From: Monocercomonoides exilis
Lineage: Eukaryota; Preaxostyla; Oxymonadida; Polymastigidae
NCBI GenBank assembly: GCA_001643675.2
Contig: LSRY02000003.1
Coordinates: forward strand, 124,001 to 188,000
Length of the DNA: 64,000 nt
Direction of reading: 5' to 3'
Shown here: positions 32,030 through 42,600 of the stretch, piece by piece
Layout of the letters: each line of letters starts with the position of its first letter
Position numbering within the stretch: position 1 is the stretch's first letter
Program-made: the position numbers and the translations under genes
Notes under the pieces: generated by a model
Told to the model about the DNA's origin: nothing
The model's input: the letters and a program-made list of their open reading frames with translations, nothing else
Database searches by the model: none

Positions 32030-34468
32030 CTAATCATCCATTCCTTCAAAAGGAGATTGATCATCCTCCATTGCATTCTGTTCCTGATCCTGTCCTTCGC
32101 CTTGATCTTGTTCTTGTCCCTGCTCATCCAAAGGCTCTCTTCTTGTTCTTTTTGTTGTGCCTGTTAATGTCGAATAGTCAAGAGATTTGCTCTTTGGCCT
32201 TCCTCTTTTTCTTGGTGCTGCTTCTTCAGACGAAGTTCCTGCACCGCCCTGGTGATGGTGAGGAGGTCTTCCTTGAGGAGCTGAAGCAGACGGAGGAGCA
32301 AGAGGCCCAGGCTGTGGAATAGGAGTGTGCATCACCATTGGCATAGGCATCGGGATCTGCATTGGCATTGCCTGTTGAGGCTGAATGGGGACAGTTCCAG
32401 TCATTCCCATCTGCATAGGCTGCCCAGCTGGTGCCACTCCCTGTGCTGCTCCTGAAGCTGGCTGAGTGCCACCACTCATCATCATCGCTGGCTGCCCTGT
32501 CGTCATTCCCATTTGCACAGTCATTCCGCCTCTTGCAGTCGAAACGCCTGCACTTAATGCTAAAGGATTAATAGACATTGCACCACTTCCTTGTCTTTGA
32601 GCATTTGCTGCTTGAGATGCTGACGATGAGTCTGCAGAGCCTTCGCCGCTCATAACATCAACTCCTTCCTCGCTTTTTTCCATTTTCATTTCATTACCTC
32701 CTTCAGCTGGCATTGGGGGTTGTTGCTGTGGTTGCTGCATTGGCTGAGCTGCTTGCTGTGGTTGTGGAGGTTGTTGTTGTTGTTGCTGCTGCTGCTGCTG
32801 TTGTTGAGGCTGCTGGGGTTGCTGTTGAGGATTCATCATTTGAGGATACTGCTGTGGCTGAGGATGATATGTTCCTGTAAGAATTTGAGCAGCTGTTGCA
32901 TACGTATCTCCAGCAGTCATCATTGCATTGATAACTTTTGTATAGGCTTCCTGATCTCTCAGATCGGTTACGCCCATTTGTTCTGCCATCATCTGCAATT
33001 GAGCTACTGCCTGTGCCTGAAGCATCACTTGCTGCTGCTCTTGCTGACGCTGTGCAGCTGCATAATTCTCCATGTCTTTGCTATCTTCTCCATAAACTTG
33101 ATGCAACTGACTCTTATATCCCATAATTCTCAAACGATATTCTTCCACTTCTTCTCTTCTCAGCACCTTCCACCTTCTCCAGCACTGATTATCAGTACGA
33201 TTGCCCATCTCCTTTGCCACGTCTGTCCAACGACCAACACCGATACGATCAATAATACTAAGCAATTTCTGATCTTCTTCGTCTGTCCACACTTGATGTG
33301 AAATTTCAGGAGCAAGCAAGTTGCAATATCTCTCTCTGCATTGCACGTCAGTTCTTCGTGGAACATGTTGAGCGATCAATGCCCATTTTCCTGAGCCATA
33401 GATTGCAGTGGCCAATTGAAGCCTTCTATCTTCTTCCCAATCCCATTTACCTTTCTTGATATCAGGTGCTAATGTCTTTTGATATCTATGCAAACATTGT
33501 TGCCCTGTTCTTCCATCAAGACAATTTGCAACTTGACCCCAATTCTTTAGCCCGTAAAGTTTCACTGCTTCGTTCAAAATTCTATCTTCATCTTCTGTCC
33601 ATTTTGATTTTGTAAGAGTTGGGTTTAGAGTTCTTTGGTACTTGGCGAAGCACTGAGTTGGCGTTCTCCTTGATCCGAGCTCCTGTCCCATTTGCTGAGA
33701 AATATATTGCCAATTATGACCACGATGTTGAATTGCCAAAAACCGTAATTTTCTTTCTTCTTCTTTTGTCCAAGGTGATTTATCAATCCACGGAGCATCA
33801 ACATTCATCCATCTAATTTGGCATTCATGTGGTGTACGACCAACTACGTGCATGCTTGCCAATTCGTACCAATCGATATTTTCAACACTTGCTTCAAGTT
33901 GTCTTGGATCAATAATATTAATTGCTTCTTGTGCTTTTCTCAGAATCTCTTCGTCTTCTTTTGTCTTGGCACTTTCTTCGTATCTCTTTCGAGCTTGCTC
34001 AAATAAATGTTTTTGATTTTGATGTTTGATTCCGATTGCCAAAGCTTTTGATTCTTGTTCTGTCCACTTTCGAACTTTAAATACTAGTGGCATTTTATCC
34101 TTCAATTTAGCCTTAGCTATTGTATCTGGATTATCAGGAGGTTTGTCACCGTCTGTATCAACAAACATGCTTAAACTTCTTTTCCTCTCAATGGATACTT
34201 TCCGTGCTTGTTGATGAGACAACCTGTGATCTAATTCGTGCAATTTGTTCATATTATCTTGTAATTCAATTAGCCTCGCTCGTATCTTCTCGAGCTGGGC
34301 TTGCAAAACTTGTTGGTATTCAATATTGGTTCTTAAAGAAAAATCTATTGGGCTCATAATTGGCTCTGACTGAAAAGCTGGCTGCATCATTCCTTCTGAA
34401 CCATCATATACTGGGTATTGATATGCTTGCTGTTGTTGCCCATATGTTTGCGTATTATTCGCTTCCAT
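32030..34468 (-). CDS. SNAPC4-like multi-Myb transcription factor
   Basis: Single exon, 812 residues, stop TAG. The N-terminus is Gln/Tyr-rich and followed by a coiled coil (50-95). Then a SNAPC4-type Myb array: an interrupted half repeat (about 134-225, VRKWTEQESK ... RTPHECQIRW), then four repeats at 232-283 (SPWTKEEERK), 288-334 (SKWTEDEDRI), 340-385 (GKWDWEEDRR) and 392-437 (QVWTDEEDQK). Each repeat ends in a recognition helix of the RTxxQCxxRY/RW type. The four-and-a-half-repeat layout is characteristic of SNAPC4 (SNAP190), the DNA-binding subunit for snRNA promoters. The C-terminal half has poly-Gln (about 32771-32815), Met/Pro/Gln-rich sequence and an AT-hook-like KRGRPKSKS near the end. 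A different multi-Myb factor is possible, so no symbol is assigned. Confidence 0.8.
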   Translation of the reverse strand: MEANNTQTYGQQQQAYQYPVYDGSEGMMQPAFQSEPIMSPIDFSLRTNIEYQQVLQAQLEKIRARLIELQDNMNKLHELDHRLSHQQARKVSIERKRSLSMFVDTDGDKPPDNPDTIAKAKLKDKMPLVFKVRKWTEQESKALAIGIKHQNQKHLFEQARKRYEESAKTKEDEEILRKAQEAINIIDPRQLEASVENIDWYELASMHVVGRTPHECQIRWMNVDAPWIDKSPWTKEEERKLRFLAIQHRGHNWQYISQQMGQELGSRRTPTQCFAKYQRTLNPTLTKSKWTEDEDRILNEAVKLYGLKNWGQVANCLDGRTGQQCLHRYQKTLAPDIKKGKWDWEEDRRLQLATAIYGSGKWALIAQHVPRRTDVQCRERYCNLLAPEISHQVWTDEEDQKLLSIIDRIGVGRWTDVAKEMGNRTDNQCWRRWKVLRREEVEEYRLRIMGYKSQLHQVYGEDSKDMENYAAAQRQQEQQQVMLQAQAVAQLQMMAEQMGVTDLRDQEAYTKVINAMMTAGDTYATAAQILTGTYHPQPQQYPQMMNPQQQPQQPQQQQQQQQQQQQPPQPQQAAQPMQQPQQQPPMPAEGGNEMKMEKSEEGVDVMSGEGSADSSSASQAANAQRQGSGAMSINPLALSAGVSTARGGMTVQMGMTTGQPAMMMSGGTQPASGAAQGVAPAGQPMQMGMTGTVPIQPQQAMPMQIPMPMPMVMHTPIPQPGPLAPPSASAPQGRPPHHHQGGAGTSSEEAAPRKRGRPKSKSLDYSTLTGTTKRTRREPLDEQGQEQDQGEGQDQEQNAMEDDQSPFEGMDD

Positions 34469-35930
34469 TCTTTCAGTAAAAATTCTGACAAAAAATGGTT
34501 AGTCAAGATAGGATTTTATTTTGATCAACATGATCAAACCATATTAAGTGGTTTTTTGATATTTTTAGAAAATTTTTGATAAATATTTCATGGAGCTTGT
34601 TTGTATTTAAACAATGAACTTTTTATACTCAATAACTTTTTAAAAGCTTATGTACGATATTTCTGAGTTAAAATTATTGCCTTCTTCATCATAATTTATA
34701 TTCATTTTTTCAAAACATTTTTCACTTATTATTTTCGCACAAGATTGTGTAGTTTTGTTCTTGAACAACGCAATATTCAAATGTTTTGGAAAGTTCCTCG
34801 AGCTTGTTGGAATGAACGCGAATAAAAGATATGTGATATTTTTGTTATCCAAAACATATATCTGAAGAAACATATCAATTGAATTTTAGAACGTACAGTG
34901 TTGAAGATAGATTTGCGAAAAGCAAATCGTCGTTTAAGAATTGAATCGCCTGAGATTCTATTCTTGCGTTCAATTTAATGATTTTTGTTTTTAAATTTTT
35001 TGTTTTTAAATTTTTTGTTTTATTTAATTAATATGTTAAGGATCCCAATAATAATTTTTGAAGATTATTCCCTGAAATTGCATGTCCTTCAAATATAGAA
35101 TGTGTCATTTGTCTACGAGACGATGAAACACCTTTTATTTTTTAATCTTGATAATAAATTTTTCACAGATTATTTTGATAAGTTATGATAATTAGGTTGA
35201 TGTTTATGCTTTTTTAAGAAAGATAACTGTTTTTGAAAAAGAAACATAGAAAGAAAAGTTTTGAGTATTAAATGTCAGTATTTTGAAGTTGTTTGTTTTA
35301 TTCATCGACATGTTATATTTTTGCTTCAAAAATATTAATAATCACTTTGACTAGAATCAGAAAAACGATATTTTTTGTTTGAAAATTTATTTCTTTCGTC
35401 ATCAAGTTTCAAATAACATATTTGGAAAAAAATTTTTTATCAAGAATGAGCGAAATATGATAATGTGAAATAGTCTGATATAAATAAATTACAATTATAA
35501 AAATTATATTATATGAAATTCATTCATTTCACTTCTAAATTTTTTTTTCATTTCGAAATTGAACAATTTTTTTTCGAATTTGACTGTTTCTGGTGAATTG
35601 AATTGAAAATATGTAATTCCAAACAGAAATAATTGATATTTTATCAAAAACGCTAAAGTAAAGGTTAATAAAAACTAAATTTAACTTCCTGCATCTTTTG
35701 GAGTAATTGAGTTGATAAAAAAAATAAAGCGATTTGCTAATCAGTGGAAGTTTTGTTTTTTCAAAATATGTGAAAGAAGATCACAAGAAAAAAAATTTAA
35801 AAATTAATTGATATATTACATGTTATCGATGATTAATTTTCTTCTGATTTATGATTTGGACAGCAACTATTTCAAAATATATTGTTTTGTTATTCATTTT
35901 TGATATTCCAACAGGAGTTCCTTTAACATT
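34469..35930. other. AT-rich spacer, no gene seen
   Basis: Short AT-driven frames only (for example 34640-34873 minus, 77 aa, no recognisable family). The string CCCAATAATAATTTTT occurs at about 35044 and again near 36309, hinting at another dispersed repeat, but termini could not be defined. Confidence 0.5.
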
Positions 35931-36186
35931 TGGGTGATTATTTTTGAAATCATATTTCTTCAATCAAAAATTATAGTTTGAAAAATTTCCGAGAACATCA
36001 GCAAATGAACACTGAATAGTTAACAAGCATTTTTTAAAGATCTTAGTCTTTTTTTCAGCTTTCACATTTGTTTTTAAAAACAGTCGTGATGAATTCAGCA
36101 TTTGAATTCAAAATCTCTAACAGATGGTCAATAACCTTTGATAAATCAATACACCGAAAAATATTTTGATTTCAAAAATATTCACA
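35931..36186 (+). mobile_element. R1-family MITE-like element, copy 3
   Basis: About 256 bp. Left end TGGGTGATTATTTTTGAAAT; the complement of the right end is TGTGAATATTTTTGAAATCA. The right arm contains CACCGAAAAATATTTTGAT, equivalent to the CGGTG-proximal block in copies 1 and 2. No coding capacity. It lies about 20-24 kb from the other copies, in the second gene-poor spacer. Confidence 0.65.
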
Positions 36187-36521
36187 CGTATGTCAAAAAT
36201 TGAAATTGAATGCGTTTCATTTGTTTTCTATAATGTAAAAAAATAATCTATGAATCGGTATTAACCCATTCAAAAAAACTTTTTGAAAATCAAATTGACA
36301 ATTTTGATGATCAAGCTCCCAATAATAATTTTTTTGTTAATTGGAAATGTTGATTGAGTCATTTTTTTATCACATTTTGTTAGTGATCTTCATTTACAGT
36401 CACTGACAAAATTGAATATGATAAATATGAAAGCACAATCAACGTATCAATTCCATAGTGCTTTATGAAGACTTTAGAAGTTTTTGCAATCGTTTATTTT
36501 ATTTCAATAATTTTTATATAA

Positions 36522-36793
36522 ATGGGGCAAAATAATCCACTTCATAAATTCTCATTGAAAAATTATGCACTTTTCGTTGACTTTTTAAGATCAAAAAATA
36601 TTATAAAAATATGTCCATTTTTTGACATTTGTGAAATGTTGGAAAACTTCATGTTTTGATTTCAACGATGCCTGTTTACGGATATGAAAATCAAATTTAT
36701 TTTGAAATCTGAGAAAGCGAAATAAAGTTTTGAGTAAAACAATTTATTTGTTCTTTTAGCAAAAAAAGCTTGAAAGTCCATATTTTTCCCCAA
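36522..36793 (-). mobile_element. R2-family inverted-repeat element, inverted copy
   Basis: About 272 bp. Plus-strand ends are ATGGGGCAAAAT and ATATTTTTCCCCA, imperfect inverted repeats of each other. Its complement aligns end to end with 12511-12781, sharing GGACTTTCAAGC, CTTTCTCAGATTTCAAAAT, CATTTCACAAATGTC and AAAAATGGACA. No open frame. Confidence 0.65.
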
Positions 36794-36854
36794 ATAAATT
36801 TAAATTTTCTGTTTAATAATTGACTTCATTTTTTGTTTTATTTTTAATTTCTTG

Positions 36855-37012
<158 letters not shown>

Positions 37013-37174
37013 TTGCATAGTCGATTTGTTTGTGAATCTTTAGTGAAACGGGAACAAAATAATGTGTTGTTTTGTTCGATACAAATAATTATTACATGCA
37101 AACAAACACAAAGAATGAAACAAATTTGATAATTCTTTGAAAAAGACACTCACAATAATATTTCCAAAAATTAC

Positions 37175-38161
37175 ACCATTAATTATTCAAATTTGGTTAA
37201 CTTATTATTCGAAATTGGTCAACTAATTATTCAAAATTAATAAACTAATTATTCTATTTTGGTAAACTAATTATTCGAAGTTATTTAATTTATTACAAAA
37301 TTGTTAAACTTATTATTCGAAATTGGTAAACTTCTTATTCAAAATTAATAAAATTGAGTATTTTTTGAAAAAAAATTTTTTTTGTGTTAAGCCTTCCATT
37401 GATTGAGTGTCGAAAAGTGATTAAAATATCATATTCAGTCAATGTTCAAAATATTGATGAGAAATTGAACCTCTAATTTTATTATTTGTGAATTAACATG
37501 AAAATTTCCGATTTTTCAGAAAAAAATCATCATCATGGAAATCGGATTATCTTTGAATTATTTTGCCTCACATTGTCAGATTTCACATTATTCTTTCATA
37601 AAAATATTACTTGCATAAATACAAGATCATGAAAACATTAATTTTTCATAATTTAATAAATTGATATAAGCACTTTCATAATTTTTCATTTGTTTTTATC
37701 CATCCTCCGAATATTATAAAATGAAAATATAATATCATTATTGCAAAATGTGAAATCTGACAATGTGAGGCAAAATAATTCAAAGATAATCCGATTTCCA
37801 TGATGATGATTTTTTTCTGAAAAATCGGAAATTTTCATGTTAATTCACAAATAATAAAATTAGAGGTTCAATTTCTCATCAATATTTTGAACATTGACTG
37901 AATATGATATTTTAATCACTTTTCGACACTCAATCAATGGAAGGCTTAACACAAAAAAAATTTTTTTTCAAAAAATACTCAATTTTATTAATTTTGAATA
38001 AGAAGTTTACCAATTTCGAATAATAAGTTTAACAATTTTGTAATAAATTAAATAACTTCGAATAATTAGTTTACCAAAATAGAATAATTAGTTTATTAAT
38101 TTTGAATAATTAGTTGACCAATTTCGAATAATAAGTTAACCAAATTTGAATAATTAATGGT
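37175..38161. mobile_element. Foldback element with two 415-bp arms
   Basis: The left arm 37175-37589 and right arm 37747-38161 are reverse complements of equal length (415 bp), with no mismatch found by eye; the spacer between them is 157 bp (37590-37746). The outer part of each arm (37183-37356 and 37980-38153) holds about eight degenerate copies of a 22-bp unit, ATTATTCGAAATTGGTAAAC plus two bases. The inner part includes CCTCACATTGTCAGATTTCA. No open frame of note. It resembles a foldback transposon with subterminal repeats. An assembly artefact is possible given arm identity. Confidence 0.75.
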
Positions 38162-38579
38162 TTATTTGCCTTTTTCAACTGATGAAATATTCGATCGAAA
38201 AGAAATAAAAAAAGTTGAAAAATAATCGTACTTAGAATTATGGGCTTTTGAAGGGTGTTGATCATATTCTTTTCAAATTTATCCGGTTTTGACTGTTCGC
38301 CAAGATGCAGCCCTTCATTTATCAGAAAGCTCAAAAAAAAAAAAAAAAAAAAAAAAATTGTTGATCATTTTGAAATAAAAAAGAAATATAAAAAAAAATT
38401 CACCTTTGCAAGTAATATCTTATCAACCATTTTTTTCTTATGTTATGCTAAGTTCGAACTTATGTTCAGCCTTACCCAGCTGCCAAAAACCAAATTGTCA
38501 AAGTGAAAAAAAGATTCAAAATCAAAGAGAAATGCCAACGAGATCTTTCCAAAAAAATTTTTTTAATTATTAAGTACCA
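38162..38579. other. Spacer between foldback element and duplicated block
   Basis: 418 bp, AT-rich, with an A run of about 25 at 38332-38356. No gene was recognised. It ends at the duplication breakpoint at 38580. Confidence 0.55.
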
Positions 38580-39675
38580 CTTCTCAATAAATTTGTTTCG
38601 AATAACATATAACACTTTTCATTGATAAAACATTTTGATATGATTTAAAAAGGACAACAAAAATCAACTGATAATAACATCTAACTTTTCAGATAAGAGG
38701 CATTTGTATTTCAGAACCTCAACCAACTATTTCCTTTTCAATCTCCATCATAAATCTGTGAGCCTTGAAAGGGAAAGAAAAGAGGAAACAAACACCTTTC
38801 TCAATCTCCTTCCCCTCCAAACTCACAAATCGATGAACACATATTCAAGGTGATAAGAATTGACTTCAAACAAAAACATCAGAAATTACAAGAAAATGTT
38901 CAAAGAAAAACAGTCACTCAAAACAATGCAATGACAAAAAATCTCAGGACAGCAGCCAATATCACACCATCGTCAAATTGTGCTTTGACAAACAGTGCAA
39001 CACAAACTCGTCCATGTGTGAAACGAAAACGAAAACGAAAACAAAAACAAAAACAAGAAATTAACCTCCTCAATAATAAATGCGAATGAAAAATCAGTCT
39101 CAACCAAAACAAAGTTGCTGAGCATTCTTTTCTCCTTTCCAAGCCATATGCTGCCAATGCTTCAATTGAAAGCATGCCTGCAGCTGTATGCCCATGAACT
39201 CATTCGAAAAACGTTGTTGTATGAATATAAATATAAATATAACAAAGAAGAAGAAGAAGAAATATGCCGGAAGTAATCAACAAAAAATAAAGATTTAGAA
39301 ACTCAAACATATACGCAAGATATATGCCTGTTCAAAAAAAGACTATTTATCACACGCACTTCAACCCTCATTGAAGCACTTTTCAAACAAAATAAGATGT
39401 GAAATTCTCAACAAATCAAACACACAAAAAATAAATATATAAACACTCAAAAATCACTAAATTCTGAATAAACTTCAAATAAACAAAAAACAAAATACAA
39501 TGTGAAAGCAAAAGCAATCAACGAAAATATCTCTTTCATTTTCATATCTTTCAAATTCATTCCTTCATAAAGCAGGATCCGCAAACGCACCTTTCATCTC
39601 AGTGTGTTCTCATTCACCATTCTCACATCTTTTTCTCTTTGTTTTGTTCATTTCCCCTTTCATCTCATTTTTTTC

Positions 39676-42600
39676 TCAATTGCATTCCCCTTCCTTCCCT
39701 TTCTTGCCTTCCTTCTCATCCATCTCATCCCCTTCATCCCCCTCTTCTCTTCGTGTTTCCACCACCTCCACTGCATCTGACATCGTCATCACCAATGCAT
39801 CCTTCGGGAAGTGCGAAATCAGCTCCCGCTTCACTTCCACAAGTGTCATCCTCCTCGAAGCCTCCTGCTCCACACACCCTTTCACAACACTCCAAAGCGA
39901 AGACCCCTCTGCACCAGCCATGCTCGGCATCTCAAACATCCCAATCTTCTCCCCTGCCACCTCTGCTGGATATTCTCCAAACGGTATCTCCAGTGTCAGG
40001 CACTCCCACAGCATCATCCCAATCGAGAATGCCACTGACTCCTTTGTTGCTCCCATCTTCTTGTTCATCTGCAGCTCGGGCGCCTTCCACCTCAGGCACT
40101 CTTTTTTGAAACTATCTTCATCCTCAAACGCAGATGAGGGCAGAGAGTCATCATCATCATCATCACTGGCAGATGTGGCAATAGTTGACGATGAGATTGA
40201 GGATGAATCGGAATCATCATCTGACAAAAAGTCAGAATGCATCACAATGCAGATCACCATGTGTTCTGAGAATAGAACAATGTGCGGACTCAGATTGGCT
40301 AGTGACTGAAGTGGATTTTCCATTTCATCAAAGGAGTGGAGAGCGAGATTAGCCACCCAGAACAGGATCTGAGCAGCTGTTTGCTCCCTTTCCTTCAAGG
40401 AGCCAATCGGCATCTCCTTTGTCTTGTTGCTTCCATGTAATAACATGAACAGCGAATCTCTCAGATCCACAATCAGCTTCTCATGTGGTGAAGAGCACGC
40501 CATTGCATCCACAAGGTTTGACATCGATGAGGTGGTTGGACACAGATCCTCTCCTCGAACAAATGTGGATTCAGTGTCTGAAGTGTCTGTTGTTGAAGTG
40601 GATGAAATGGATGGTGATGGAGTTCTCTTTCTTGTCTCTTCTTCTTCTTCCTCTTCCACCTTCTCCAATGCCCAATCAGGGATCTTGTCTGAATCTCTCC
40701 CCAAGATGTATTCAGTGGAGTCACTCTCAGACAGAAGGTGCTCTGACGACTCCGAGTGCCCCAAACTTTTCTCATACACTCTCTTCTTTATCCTCTCTTC
40801 ATTCTTCTTCTCAGCCTCTCTCTCTGCTCTCCTCCACTGCTCTTCAGGTGACATCTCCATCGTAACCATCTCAAATGCCTTCGGATCCTTTTTCACTGTG
40901 TCATTCACAATCTCTTCCAATTCTTCTGATCTTCTCTTTTGCTTTTTCCAGCGAACAATAAAAGCAACTGCAATGATCAGAACAATCAATAGCACAATTA
41001 AAACAATGGCAATCACAATCCATAGCAAACGTGCTTGATTTCCTCCCTCTGATATTCTCTCATCTCCTTTTAATTTGGGATCACTTGCATTCTTCAGAAT
41101 GAATGAATTTGCTGATGAAGGAGATTCTGCATTCCCAAATAAAACATGCACACTCACCTCAATTTCATTTCCACAACTGCTGATGAGATCTTTTGTAACA
41201 CTCCCTTCAATTTCTCTCTCTGACAAAAATCCATTTGAATCAAAATCATGCTTTTCAATCTCCTTTTCTTCTCCTTTTCTCTTCACAATTGAGAATGACA
41301 GATTGCATGGAATAAGAAGCATCCCTTTGAATGTCAGCTTCATTCTATCTGTCTCTTCTTTTGCTTCCACACTCTCCAGCACAGGAATGAAGAATGATGA
41401 ATCCCTTTCTGAAAAAATCCCTTCAAAACTGCATCCATCATTCAACATCCAAAGTGAAGTATTTCTCTCCAATCCATCTCCTCCTTTCAGACTCATCACA
41501 TTCAATGTTCCAAAATCTGAACAGATGATATTTCTTCTCAGTGATGTGTATCCTTCAATTGATGGATTATTGTTTTCAAATCTTCCATCATTAACAGTCA
41601 TTTCCCCTCCACTCATTGCTATTCCACCATCTGGTGAATTCGAGATTGTTGTATCTTTCATCAAAACAGAACTCTTCACAACATCCACAACAGATCCTTC
41701 CCATCTGCACATCTCTTCTTCTCTATTCAAATATTGCACATTTCTTTCCTTTGAACTTCCATCAAAAACGCAACTGTCCATTTTCACATCCAAACAATTC
41801 TCCAATTTCATCAATTTGCCTTTTGTGGTCTTTGAACTTGTTCTCTCCATTGTGCAATTTGTCAACTGAATTGTCTTTTTCATTGACAGGCACGATATCA
41901 ACGATTCATCATTTCCTTCAACCGAGATGTTTTCTGTATTGAAATCCTTTATTGTTAATTGCCCGCATTCATTAATATCTAACAGAGATGTTTCTATTGT
42001 TGAATTGCAAATCGTTAATGAATCAATGACTGATTGAAGTGGTGATGAAAGATATAATACAGATTCATGAAGAATGAGATTTGATATTTCGCTTCCATCA
42101 AGTTGTAATTCTCCTTTTTCCATATCAAAAATATGAAATGGAACGTTTGCAAATTCTGCGTTAACTCCTTCCGTTGATTGCTTTGTAGTGAACGAGCAAT
42201 TCATCACTTCAATAATCCCTCCTTCTGGTGATATTAATGATTCATGTGTGGAAGCGAAATTCGAATCAAATACAAAGTTCACTCTCAACAATGAGACCGT
42301 TCCAGTTGTTATCACCAATGCATTTCTTGTCTTTTCAATTCCTGATTTCACTTCAACTTCACATAAACCTCTGCTCTTTGAACTCAAACTCATTTCCTTC
42401 AGATTTATCTCTTCCTCAATTAAACTCCCTTCTATCACGAGTATTTGACTAATCAGCTCTGAAGTCAGATGAGTCATTCCATGATTAATTGAGTAACAAG
42501 GTAGAATGTTCGTTCCACATTGCCTATCATCCGATCCATTCAAGCTGTTCACGATGATTGTGTCACTCTGATGGATTGTCACAAATCCTATCAGATCAGC

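Noticed and set aside
37175-38161. CRISPR-like array from the 22-bp repeats
   Set aside because: Repeats are degenerate and contiguous without spacers, in a eukaryotic intergenic inverted repeat.
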